From positions 2,542,001 through 2,606,000 of the forward strand of contig NZ_CP139970.1 in assembly GCF_034424545.1 (NCBI RefSeq): a stretch of DNA of 64,000 nt, in the 5' to 3' direction. Position 1 is the first letter of the stretch. Each line of letters opens with the position of its first letter. Of the stretch, positions 1 to 7,199 are shown in pieces. The translations under genes and the position numbers were made by a program. The notes under the pieces are model-generated. The model was not told the origin of the DNA, searched no databases, and saw only the letters and a list, made by a program, of their open reading frames with translations. This DNA comes from Trinickia caryophylli (GTDB lineage Bacteria; Pseudomonadota; Gammaproteobacteria; Burkholderiales; Burkholderiaceae).

Positions 1-842
1 TGAAAGCCCCACGGCCGGAAAATATTCGAGCTGTCGCTTTCGTTGTAGTGCCAGTCGACCGACCAATCGGCATGGAAGTGTTCCCAGACGAGCCCGTGCG
101 AGAGCTTCGCCTGCCGCTGCGTGATGTTCGTCGCGATGCGCTCGGCTCGATTGAGGTAGACGAGATGGCCCGTGGCTTCGTAAGCGGCCAGCAACGCCTC
201 GGTGGCGTGCATGTTCGCGTTCTGGCCGCGATAGGTCGACACATGCCAGTCCGGCGTTGCCTCGTCGGCGTAGAGGCCGGCGGCGGCATCCCAGAAGCGG
301 TGCTCCATCAGCTCGAACGTTTCGGCGATCTGCAGGCGCGCTTCCTCGATTCCGGCGGCGGCAGCGTGCGATTGCGCCAGCAGTACGAACGCGAGACCGT
401 AGCAGTGGCGCGTGGCGTCGAGCGTGCGCTTTTCGCGGTTGCGCCACTCGATCTCCCAGTCGTAGCCGCGATGTAGCGGGTCCCAGTGCGCCTCGCGCAG
501 GAACGCGAGGCCGTGGCGCGCGTATTCGAGGTACTGCGGATCGCCGAAGTGCCGATAGGCCATCGCGTAATTGAAGACGAAGCGGCAACTGCTCACGAGA
601 TGGCGCCGCACGCGGTCGTACACCGTGCCGTCGTCCTTGAAGTAGTGATAGAAGCCGCCCGATGGGTCGTGAACGGTCGGTGCGTAGAAGGCGAGCGTGT
701 CGGCCACGTGCCCGAGCAGAAATTCGCGATCGCGGAAGTCGTCGACGGGCGGCACCGTGGCGTTCGTGTGCACGGGGCCAGGCAGCCCGTCGAGCGGCTT
801 CGCGGTTCTCGTCGTCTTGTTCGTATTCGGTAGCTTCGTCAT
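1..842 (-). CDS. AGE-family sugar epimerase/isomerase (3' end cut off by the window)
   Basis: The minus frame starting at ATG 842 stays open to the window edge and gives about 280 residues. It reads as the N-acylglucosamine 2-epimerase (AGE) family, cytoplasmic alpha/alpha-barrel enzymes that interconvert aldoses and ketoses such as mannose and fructose or epimerise acylated amino sugars. Family landmarks seen are SSCRFVFNYAMAYRHFG near residue 85, the aromatic stretch GYDWEIEWRNREKRTLDA with the following RHCYGLAF, and RGQNANMHATEALLAAYEATG around residue 215, which holds the usual N-x-x-M-H. The start overlaps the stop of the upstream LacI-type gene by four bases (ATGA), so the two are probably co-translated and the regulator probably senses a sugar linked to this enzyme. 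The substrate cannot be told from sequence alone, and the C-terminus is missing. Confidence 0.85.
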   Translation of the reverse strand, partial: MTKLPNTNKTTRTAKPLDGLPGPVHTNATVPPVDDFRDREFLLGHVADTLAFYAPTVHDPSGGFYHYFKDDGTVYDRVRRHLVSSCRFVFNYAMAYRHFGDPQYLEYARHGLAFLREAHWDPLHRGYDWEIEWRNREKRTLDATRHCYGLAFVLLAQSHAAAAGIEEARLQIAETFELMEHRFWDAAAGLYADEATPDWHVSTYRGQNANMHATEALLAAYEATGHLVYLNRAERIATNITQRQAKLSHGLVWEHFHADWSVDWHYNESDSSNIFRPWGF

Positions 843-1882
843 GGTGTCGTTTCCGATGGAACGTCTGCCGTGCTGCGCGCAGGCGGCGCGCCCGCGCCGA
901 TCGTGCTCGCGCGCGCGACGAGCTCGACGGGCAGCAGCACTTCGTATCCGGGGGGCGAGTCGTCGAGCAGCAGTTCGACCCCGCGGGCGCCGAGCGCTTC
1001 CTTGTCCGCCGCAATCGTCGTCAGCGAGGGCGACGCGTGAGCGGCCGCCGGAATATCGTCGAAGCCGACGAACGCGATGTCCTCGGGCACGCGCAAGCCG
1101 CGTGCGAGGCATACCTGCATTGCCGCGAGGGCGGTCACGTCGTTGCTGGCGAAAACCGCGTTCGGCAGCCCGAGCGGCGTGCGGCTGTGTGCATCGAGCA
1201 GGCGCTGCATTGCGAGCGCCGCGCCCGCGGCGGCCGGCAGGCTCGCGTCGCAGATGGTTTCGAGCGAAGGGTCGAAAAGCAGGCCTGCCTCGAAGAAGGC
1301 GCGGCGGTAGCCGAGCGCGCGCTGGGCGATGCTGTAATGGGCCAGCGAGCCGCCGATGAAGGCCACGCGCGTGCGATTCATCGAGAACAGGTGGCGCATC
1401 GCGAGTGCGGCGCCCGCGCCGTTGTCGAGGTTGACCGAGCGCAGGCCCGGAGCCCACAGATCGATCAGCACGAGCGGCCGGCCCATGGCGCCGATGGCCG
1501 CGAGCGTCTCGGGCTCGATGAAGCCGGCCACCGCAATGGCATCGGGCAAGTGCAGCCGCAACTGCTCGGCGATGTCCTCGGTCGGCCCCGCCGTGAGCAG
1601 CGACGGAACGATGCCGCGCGCGCGGCAGGCGTTTTCCACGCCGTGCAGCACGTGCGAGAAGAACGGACTCACCGCGAAATTGTTGTGCTGGCGGTGCAGC
1701 ACGAACGTGAGACGCCGCACGCGCGGACGCAACTGCGCGGCGTCGTAGCCAAGGCGGCGCGCCGTTTCGACGACGCGTGTGCGCGTTGCCTCGGACAGGC
1801 CCGGCTGGTTTTTGAGCGCCCGCGACACCGTGCCGATCGACACATTGGCTGCGCGGGCAATGTCGCGAATGGTCGTCGTCAT
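839..1882 (-). CDS. LacI/GalR-family transcriptional regulator
   Basis: A 347-residue protein. Residues 1-50 form the LacI helix-turn-helix (IRDIARAANVSIGTVSRAL) with the hinge-proximal ETARRLGYD motif, followed by a periplasmic-binding-protein-like effector domain with FIGGSLAHYSIAQRALGYRRAF and FASNDVTALAAMQ, both typical of the family. I chose ATG 1882 because the helix-turn-helix begins right after it; the open frame runs further upstream but has no domain there. Its stop overlaps the start of the AGE epimerase gene by four bases, which points to a local sugar-responsive repressor of its own two-gene operon. A minus-strand TATACA at 1925-1930 could be the -10 element, and dyads at 1959-2036 lie just upstream of it. 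The effector is not predictable. Confidence 0.93.
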   Translation of the reverse strand: MTTTIRDIARAANVSIGTVSRALKNQPGLSEATRTRVVETARRLGYDAAQLRPRVRRLTFVLHRQHNNFAVSPFFSHVLHGVENACRARGIVPSLLTAGPTEDIAEQLRLHLPDAIAVAGFIEPETLAAIGAMGRPLVLIDLWAPGLRSVNLDNGAGAALAMRHLFSMNRTRVAFIGGSLAHYSIAQRALGYRRAFFEAGLLFDPSLETICDASLPAAAGAALAMQRLLDAHSRTPLGLPNAVFASNDVTALAAMQVCLARGLRVPEDIAFVGFDDIPAAAHASPSLTTIAADKEALGARGVELLLDDSPPGYEVLLPVELVARASTIGAGAPPARSTADVPSETTP

Positions 1883-1958
1883 CGATCGAGCGCCCTCGAT
1901 TCCCTCTTTTCGAATGTCCGCGATTGTATAGTAAAAATCCTGGAAAACTGCCCATATC

Positions 1959-1980
1959 GGTTCGGGGAATTCCCTGAACC
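1959..1980. promoter_or_regulatory. 22-bp near-perfect palindrome upstream of the LacI-type gene
   Basis: Outer arms GGTTC and GAACC flank the fully self-complementary core GGGAATTCCC, with one mismatched pair (G/T) between core and arms. It sits 77 bases upstream of the LacI-type start, just upstream of the candidate -10 TATACA (minus strand, 1925-1930). It does not have the central CG of classical LacI operators, so its binder is uncertain, but its size and position fit an operator. Confidence 0.5.
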
Positions 1981-2002
1981 CCATATACCGATTGAATTCT
2001 AG

Positions 2003-2036
2003 AACAAATGTTTGTTTAGTAAAAATGACTAAACAA
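2003..2036. promoter_or_regulatory. Two overlapping inverted repeats (AACAAA/TTTGTT and TTGTTTAGT/ACTAAACAA)
   Basis: AACAAA-TG-TTTGTT occupies 2003-2016. A second inverted repeat shares its right half: TTGTTTAGT at 2012-2020 pairs perfectly with ACTAAACAA at 2028-2036 over a 7-base AT-rich spacer. The overlap allows two mutually exclusive structures or two adjacent protein sites. The stretch is strikingly AT-rich for this genome. It lies between the EAL gene end and the LacI-type gene promoter. Confidence 0.45.
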
Positions 2037-2094
2037 GGCCGGATTGCAGGCAGGCAGAGCCGTTGGGGGGCGGCGCGCGGCGAGAAGGACCGGC

Positions 2095-2143
2095 GAGGGG
2101 AGGGGGGAACAGGAAGGAGTGGGAAGAAGCTGGAAGAAGCGGG
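2095..2143 (-). terminator. Possible Rho-dependent (rut-like) region after the EAL gene
   Basis: On the plus strand 44 of 49 bases are purines, so the minus-strand transcript leaving the EAL gene is a long C/U-rich, G-poor stretch, the composition of Rho loading sites. A hairpin without a U-tract (GGACGCC/GGCGTCC, 2151-2171) lies between it and the stop at 2205. No intrinsic terminator is visible, so Rho-dependent termination is the simplest reading. This is inference from composition only. Confidence 0.35.
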
Positions 2144-2204
2144 CGGGGCGGGACGCCGCCGGAGGGCGTCCGCCATGCGAGCGCGGCGGCGCGTTCGCGT
2201 TTGC

Positions 2205-4067
2205 TCAGTCGGCCATCGCCGCGGCACGGGCACCGCCGAACGCGGGCTCGTGCATGTGAAGCAGCGCGGCGCCTTCGTCGATGTCGATGAGAAACGAGCC
2301 GCTCGGCTCCTGCTTGGCGCGATGCTTGGCGAGCGCCGCCACGGAGGCGATTTCCTCGCTGCCGTAGCGGGCGCCCGCGGCGGAATTCACGCGAACGCAG
2401 CCGATGGCCATCGTCACGAACGAAAAGAAGGTTGGATTGCCGCGCCGGTCTTCGCCGTGGATGCCGCCGGCCTCGCGGTCCTCGTCCGCATAAAAACGCA
2501 GCGCGCCCGAATTGAAGGCGTCGATTGCGGCTTGGACGCGCGCCGGCCAATCCTCGCTCTGGAACAGGATGAGGAAGTCGTCGCCGCCCACGTGACCGAG
2601 GAAATCGCGCGTGGGGTCGCAGGCATCGGCGAGCACGGCCGCCGCGAACTTCAGCACTTCGTCGCCTTGCCAGTAGCCGTAGCGGTCGTTGAACGGCTTG
2701 AAGTGATTGAGATCGACGTAGCAGGCATGGAATTGCGCTCGATGCTCGACGAGCCGTGCGATGTGCGAGCTGATCGGGATGTTGCCGGGCAGGAACGTGA
2801 GCGGGTTTGCATAGCGGGCGGCTTCGATGCGCACCTCGGTCACTGCGCGCACGAGGCTTTCGCCCGTGCCGAGCCCGAGATACCTGCCTTGATCGGTAAT
2901 GACGAATCCATCGGCCAGATAGCGCTGATCGTCGCTCGCGAGCAGCTTCGCCATCTGCTCGACCGTCATCGATTTTTCGATGACGACGGGCGATGCATTC
3001 GCGAACAGCAGGCACGGGCGCTTGCCGAAGAGCTCGCGATGATAGGGCAGTGCGTAGCGGTCCATGAAGCTGCGGCGATTGACGAGTGCGACAGGCTCGT
3101 CGTTCTCGACGATCGCGAGCGCGTGCAGCGCCGGCAGCCGGTTGAAGAGGTCGAGCACTTCGTTGTTGGTCGCCGTGATCGGCAGTGCCGGGGCCGCGAC
3201 GAGCATCTTGGCCGCGGCAACCCCACCCGACGGCGAGCCGGGCAGCGGGCTGCGCGTGGCTCCGGGAAAGACCGCGATGTGGGCGGCGTCGAGCACATCC
3301 CTCACGGCGCCGTCGATCGTGCACGGCGCGTGGGCGGCCGGGCGCCCGAAGAAAAAGCCCTGTCCGAACGCGATGCCCATGTCGCGCACCACGATGAGAT
3401 CCGCCTCCTTCTCGATGCCCTCCGCCACGAGCCGTGCGCCGCTCGCGCTCGCGAAGCGCTGCATCGCGCGCACGGCCTCGAACTTGAGAGGATCGTTCGC
3501 GATGTCGTCGATGAAGAACCGGTCGATCTTGACGACGTCGGGCTGCAGGCGGACCCACAGGTTCATGCTCGCGTTGGCGGTGCCGTAGTCGTCGAGGGCG
3601 AATTGTGCGCCCGTCTCGCGCAGCGCGGCGACGACCGGCTCGAAGCCCGCGACGTTGTCGATCGCGCATTGCTCGGTCAGCTCGAGCACGATGCGCTCCA
3701 TCGGCATGCCGTGGCGGCCGAGCCAGTTCATGACACGCTCGCGCGTGGCGCCCAGCGCGACGATCGCTTCGGCACTGAAGTTGAGGAAGAGTTTTCCCTC
3801 GCAGCCCAGGCCGGCGAAAGCGGCCACACAGGTTTCGGCAGCGGCGTGCTCGAGTGCCACCGAGAGGCCTTCCCTGGACGCCTGCGCGAAGAGCTCGCCC
3901 GGCGTTTCGAGTGCCGTACCGGCAGGGCCGCGGATCAATCCTTCGTAGCCGAGGATGGTGCCCCCGTCGAAGTCGACGATCGGCTGAAAGACGGCCGAAA
4001 GCGCACCCGCTTCGATGAGCTCGGCGACCTTCGGCGCGCACGGCGAGGGCGCAAGACGTAATGACAT
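2205..4067 (-). CDS. EAL-CBS-GGDEF protein, probable cyclic-di-GMP phosphodiesterase
   Basis: A 620-residue soluble protein. Residues 1-255 are an EAL domain with the metal and catalytic positions present: YEGLIRGP (E42), FLNFSAEAI, IVLELTEQ, DDYGTANAS, VVKIDRFFI, LVAEGIEKEADL and FGQGFFFGRP. A middle region (about 270-400) resembles a CBS pair, a nucleotide-sensing module. The C-terminal GGDEF-like domain (about 420-590) has GGDDF near residue 495, lacks an RxxD inhibitory site and has GHV before the motif, so it is probably a degenerate or sensory cyclase domain. The expected activity is hydrolysis of cyclic-di-GMP to pGpG. The next gene upstream on the same strand is a membrane diguanylate cyclase, so the pair could set opposite sides of the same local pool. 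No good ribosome-binding site precedes ATG 4067. Confidence 0.9.
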   Translation of the reverse strand: MSLRLAPSPCAPKVAELIEAGALSAVFQPIVDFDGGTILGYEGLIRGPAGTALETPGELFAQASREGLSVALEHAAAETCVAAFAGLGCEGKLFLNFSAEAIVALGATRERVMNWLGRHGMPMERIVLELTEQCAIDNVAGFEPVVAALRETGAQFALDDYGTANASMNLWVRLQPDVVKIDRFFIDDIANDPLKFEAVRAMQRFASASGARLVAEGIEKEADLIVVRDMGIAFGQGFFFGRPAAHAPCTIDGAVRDVLDAAHIAVFPGATRSPLPGSPSGGVAAAKMLVAAPALPITATNNEVLDLFNRLPALHALAIVENDEPVALVNRRSFMDRYALPYHRELFGKRPCLLFANASPVVIEKSMTVEQMAKLLASDDQRYLADGFVITDQGRYLGLGTGESLVRAVTEVRIEAARYANPLTFLPGNIPISSHIARLVEHRAQFHACYVDLNHFKPFNDRYGYWQGDEVLKFAAAVLADACDPTRDFLGHVGGDDFLILFQSEDWPARVQAAIDAFNSGALRFYADEDREAGGIHGEDRRGNPTFFSFVTMAIGCVRVNSAAGARYGSEEIASVAALAKHRAKQEPSGSFLIDIDEGAALLHMHEPAFGGARAAAMAD

Positions 4068-4099
4068 GACGGATTCAAGCCGTAGAGGTGGAACTATCG

Positions 4100-4130
4100 A
4101 CTTAACGACCGGCGGCCTTGATAGTTAAGT
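4100..4130. promoter_or_regulatory. Inverted repeat ACTTAAC/GTTAAGT in the EAL gene leader
   Basis: Perfect 7-base arms at 4100-4106 and 4124-4130 are separated by 17 bases, 33 bases upstream of the EAL gene start. Spacing and AT content fit a regulator site or an overlapped promoter. No regulator can be assigned. Confidence 0.3.
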
Positions 4131-4274
4131 GAATTTTTCGTGAAGCGTTGCACCGGAGTGGTGCGTTGGCTTGGGGCTCGTTCTCCGATTGGCACGATTC
4201 CTGGCCGCACCGGCCGCCGGTGCGCCGGTCGCCGGCCGCCAGAAACGCAAATTCGAAATCGGTGCGGGAGGAGG

Positions 4275-4291
4275 CCGGGCCGGAGGCCCGG
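4275..4291 (-). terminator. Stem-loop after the diguanylate cyclase gene
   Basis: CCGGGCC and GGCCCGG pair perfectly around a GGA loop, starting 7 bases after the TGA at 4298-4300. There is no U-tract on the minus strand, so it may stabilise the 3' end or act as a weak terminator. Confidence 0.3.
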
Positions 4292-4297
4292 TCGGGG

Positions 4298-5548
4298 TCA
4301 AGTGGGCGCGGCGCTCATGTCGGCGCGGGCGCCGGAGCTGGCTTCGCGCGCCGCGGCGGGCACGCCCTGAGCCCCGGCGTTCGCAGCCTCGGGCTCGGGC
4401 GGCAACGCCGCGATAACGACGCGGTTGCGCCCGCGATCCTTGGCGGCGAGCAGCGCGGCGTCGGCGCGCCGGATCACGCGGTCGATCTGCTCGCCGTGCA
4501 CGTGCTGGGCCACGCCGACGCTGATCGTGAGCGTCACTTCGTGCTGGCGAAGTTCCTCCACGCGCTTGCGCAAGCGCTCGGCCACGCGCGCCGCGTCGTG
4601 CTGGTCGGTGGCCGGCAAAAGAGCGACGAACTCCTCGCCGCCGAAGCGTCCGCACACGTCGCTCGGCCGCAGGCTCTCCTGGATCTGCCGCGCGATGGCG
4701 CGCAGGGCGCGGTCGCCGGCGTCGTGGCCGAAGCGGTCGTTGACGGACTTGAAGTGATCCGCATCGATGTAGAGCACGGACAGCGGCTGGCCGTGGTGAT
4801 CGACACGATGCAGGATGCGCCGCCCGAGTTCGAAGACGCGCCGGCGGCGCGGCAGTTGGGTCAGCTCGTCGATATCGGCGAACGAGCGCAGCTGCCGCTC
4901 GAGCCGGAAGCTTTTCTGCTGCGAGCGCAGTGCGAAGAGATTGGTGACGATACTCGTGGAAACGGCGATCAGCATCGAGAGCAACAACCCGTAGCGCTCC
5001 GCACCCGGCGGCTCGCCGGCGAGGATCAGCGCAAGCGGCCCGGCCGCCGAGAGCGCTGCCGCCCCGGCGAAGTCCCAGCGCAACAGCAGCACGGGGCTGA
5101 ACGTGAGCGGGATCAGCGCGAAGGCGGGCAGCAACAGCGACGGTCCCGCGCCGCGCAGCAGCGCATGCAGTACGAGGCCGGCTTCGAGCGAGGCGATGAA
5201 AACGAGCGCTGCGATGGTTGCGCGAATGCCGCCGCGCTTGCTCCATGCCACGACGAGCGCAGCGCCCATCGGCATGGCCGGCAGTGCGCTCCATGCCACG
5301 GCCGACTCGCCTGCGCCGACTTTGCCGAGCCAGGCATCGCCGAGCACGAGCACGACGTAGCCGGTCAGCGCCGTCGTGAGCTGCGCGCACAGGGAGGGCC
5401 ACAGCTTGTCCGCGGCGTAGTTGCCGAATGACTGTATATCCTGCGGCGTTTCGATCGTCGTGGCGCGTCGCCCCCGCCAGCGCCTTTTTCGGCGAGGCCG
5501 CTCGGCCGCGCCATGACGATCCTCGCCAGACCGATCCTCGCTGCTCAT
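4298..5548 (-). CDS. Membrane-bound GGEEF diguanylate cyclase
   Basis: A 416-residue protein. A basic, charged N-terminal tail of about 35 residues is followed by roughly six hydrophobic segments (about 45-240), a short linker helix (SQQKSFRLERQLRSF), and a complete GGDEF domain: DELTQLPRRR, YIDADHFKSVNDRFGHDAGD, GRFGGEEFVALL near residue 303, and ISVGVAQ. RPSD before the GGEEF motif is an intact RxxD inhibitory site, so product feedback is expected. It should make cyclic-di-GMP from two GTP at the inner membrane in answer to an unknown signal read by the membrane part, which I could not match to a named sensor family. AGAGAG precedes ATG 5548. Its leader holds a CTGCACGA/TCGTGCAG hairpin, and further upstream lies a dense cluster of palindromes. 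Confidence 0.93.
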   Translation of the reverse strand: MSSEDRSGEDRHGAAERPRRKRRWRGRRATTIETPQDIQSFGNYAADKLWPSLCAQLTTALTGYVVLVLGDAWLGKVGAGESAVAWSALPAMPMGAALVVAWSKRGGIRATIAALVFIASLEAGLVLHALLRGAGPSLLLPAFALIPLTFSPVLLLRWDFAGAAALSAAGPLALILAGEPPGAERYGLLLSMLIAVSTSIVTNLFALRSQQKSFRLERQLRSFADIDELTQLPRRRRVFELGRRILHRVDHHGQPLSVLYIDADHFKSVNDRFGHDAGDRALRAIARQIQESLRPSDVCGRFGGEEFVALLPATDQHDAARVAERLRKRVEELRQHEVTLTISVGVAQHVHGEQIDRVIRRADAALLAAKDRGRNRVVIAALPPEPEAANAGAQGVPAAAREASSGARADMSAAPT

Positions 5549-5584
5549 TTATTTTCTCTCTTCGATGTGCAACTTCGGCTTGCG

Positions 5585-5605
5585 CTGCACGAGTCATTCG
5601 TGCAG
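5585..5605. promoter_or_regulatory. Leader hairpin of the diguanylate cyclase gene
   Basis: CTGCACGA (5585-5592) and TCGTGCAG (5598-5605) pair perfectly around a 5-base loop, 37 bases upstream of ATG 5548. It is probably inside the 5' leader RNA or a protein site; nothing more can be said. Confidence 0.35.
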
Positions 5606-5708
5606 TGGCGTCATTCTAATGGTGCGAAATAACGGAGGCGACGGTTTTTACGATATTTATTAATCGTGTTAGTTCTGCAGTGCGCCGCCCTCCGCGCTGA
5701 CAGTGGGG

Positions 5709-5726
5709 AGGCCGCTTGGGCGGCCT
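5709..5726. other. Stem-loop AGGCCGC/GCGGCCT
   Basis: Perfect 7-base arms at 5709-5715 and 5720-5726 enclose a TTGG loop. It lies in the 359-base non-coding stretch between the symporter end (5908) and the cyclase start (5548). No U-tract follows on either strand. Confidence 0.3.
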
Positions 5727-5783
5727 TCGGCAATACTCGCCGTTTCAGGCGACAAATTGCGAAGAGGTGATTTTCAGTCGAAT

Positions 5784-5799
5784 CGGCAAACGTTTGCCG
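5784..5799. promoter_or_regulatory. 16-bp perfect palindrome CGGCAAACGTTTGCCG (LacI/GalR-operator-like)
   Basis: The site is fully self-complementary with a central CG inside AAACGTTT, the hallmark of LacI/GalR-family operators (compare the PurR box). The half-site TCGGCAAAC recurs at 5850-5858 and, inverted, at 5882-5890 in the big hairpin. A second small hairpin TCGGCT/AGCCGA follows at 5806-5824. The site is 236 bases upstream of the cyclase start, so control of that gene is possible but not shown. Confidence 0.5.
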
Positions 5800-5845
5800 T
5801 TACGCTCGGCTAAATAAAAGCCGACAAGAAATGATTTGTTGGAAA

Positions 5846-5894
5846 GTGCGTCGGCAAACCATATTCATATGATGAATGTGGTTTGCCGACGCAC
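5846..5894 (-). terminator. 49-base hairpin with 23-base arms, downstream of the symporter gene
   Basis: Left arm 5846-5868 begins GTGCGTCGGCAAACC; right arm 5872-5894 ends GGTTTGCCGACGCAC. They pair along 23 bases with one mismatch (T/C, a G-U wobble in one RNA) around a 3-base loop. On the minus strand it starts 13 bases after the symporter stop (5908-5910) and is followed only by TTTCC, so it would be an atypical terminator. The arms contain the half-site of the palindrome at 5784-5799, so a paired operator is the alternative. Confidence 0.5.
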
Positions 5895-5907
5895 CCGACT
5901 CACGCGC

Positions 5908-6918
5908 CTATCGCGCCCCGGTTGCGGGCCCGGTCTCCCGGCTCGCGCGCTCGGCCCAACGTTGGGCGAGCGCGGCGCATACCATCAGCTGCATCTGATG
6001 AAAGAGCATCAGCGGCAGGACGACGGCGCCCACGGCCTGTGCCGAGAAAATCACTTTGGCCATGGGAATGCCCGACGCGAGGCTCTTTTTCGAGCCGCAA
6101 AACACGATCGTGACCTGGTCGGCGCGATTGAAATGCAGACGCTTGCTGGCCCATGCCGTGATCAGCAAAGCCGCGCCGAGCAGTACGGCGTTGACGAGCA
6201 GCAGGCCCGCGAGCGCGGCCGCCGACAGCTGATGCCAGAGCCCTTCGTTGACGGCTTCGCTGAACGCCATGTAGACCACGAGCAGGATCGAGCCCTGATC
6301 GACGAAGCGCAGCACGCGCCGGTTGCGGTCCAGCCAGGGGCCGATGAGCGGCCTCAGCAGTTGGCCGGCCACGAACGGCACGAGCAGTTGCACGACGATG
6401 TCGCCGACGGTATGCCACGCGGAGCGTGAACCTGCGGCGTGATCGGTCACGATCAGGCTGACGAGCGCCGGCGTGACGAAGATGCCGATCAGGCTCGAGG
6501 CAGACGCCGCGCAGACGGCCGCCGGCACGTTGCCTTTCGCGATCGAGGTGAAGGCGATCGACGACTGCACGGTCGAGGGCAACGTGCACAAGAACAGCAC
6601 CCCCATATAGAGCGCGGGCGGCAGCAGCGGGGAGACGAGCGGCTTCAACGCGAGCCCGAGCAACGGGAAGAGCACGAAAGTGCTCGCCAACACGAGCGCA
6701 TGCAGGCGCCAGTGAGTCGCGCCGGCGAGCACGGCCTCGCGGGAAAGCTTGGCGCCGTGCAGAAAAAAGAGAAGGCCGACGGCAACGTTCGTCAGTGCGT
6801 TGAAGGCAACGGCTGCTTCACCGCGACAGGGCACGACGCTCGCAAGAACGACGGTGCCGATGAGCGCGAGTGTGAAATTGTCGGGGATCAACAACGGCAA
6901 ACGGGGCAGGCGGGGCAT
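5908..6918 (-). CDS. Bile acid:sodium symporter-family carrier (YfeH-like)
   Basis: A 336-residue inner-membrane protein with about ten hydrophobic segments. It matches the SBF-like (BASS/YfeH) family: N-terminal LLIPDNFTLALIGTVVLAS, FFLHGAKLSREAVLAG, LCTLPSTVQSSIAFTSIAKGN with the conserved polar break, and FCGSKKSLASGIPMAKVIF near the C-terminus. Members move organic anions, often with sodium; the substrate here is unknown. I set the start at ATG 6918 because the first transmembrane segment follows within 15 residues; the open frame upstream has no domain. A near-perfect 18-bp dyad at 7022-7039 lies about 105 bases upstream. The long hairpin at 5846-5894 follows its stop. Confidence 0.88.
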   Translation of the reverse strand: MPRLPRLPLLIPDNFTLALIGTVVLASVVPCRGEAAVAFNALTNVAVGLLFFLHGAKLSREAVLAGATHWRLHALVLASTFVLFPLLGLALKPLVSPLLPPALYMGVLFLCTLPSTVQSSIAFTSIAKGNVPAAVCAASASSLIGIFVTPALVSLIVTDHAAGSRSAWHTVGDIVVQLLVPFVAGQLLRPLIGPWLDRNRRVLRFVDQGSILLVVYMAFSEAVNEGLWHQLSAAALAGLLLVNAVLLGAALLITAWASKRLHFNRADQVTIVFCGSKKSLASGIPMAKVIFSAQAVGAVVLPLMLFHQMQLMVCAALAQRWAERASRETGPATGAR

Positions 6919-7021
6919 GTGAGCTTCTCGAAATACGGGGCACGATGCATCGCGGGCACAGCGAAGGGCGCGGGCCTCGCGCGGCATCTCGCGCCGCCAC
7001 ATCGGCGGAAAAAGACGCCAC

Positions 7022-7049
7022 GTTACCACTAGCGGTAACAACGCGTTAC
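7022..7049. promoter_or_regulatory. GTTACC-N6-GGTAAC dyad plus a third GTTAC half-site
   Basis: GTTACC at 7022-7027 and GGTAAC at 7034-7039 flank ACTAGC, making an 18-bp palindrome that is perfect except for one pair. A further GTTAC at 7045-7049 forms a second inverted pair with GTAAC at 7035-7039. It lies between the divergent symporter (start 6918) and the secreted-protein gene (start 7200), so it could control either. The regulator is not known. Confidence 0.5.
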
Positions 7050-7199
7050 AACGCCGAATGCCACCTAACACTTTTTGCCTCGACACCATCCCCGGCCCAC
7101 CCATAAATTACAGCTGGACACGCCCGGGGAAGGCCTATCTTCCGATCACCTTGCGGTAAAAGACGGCATAGCCGTGCCGGGCGAGGCGGGCGGACGATC

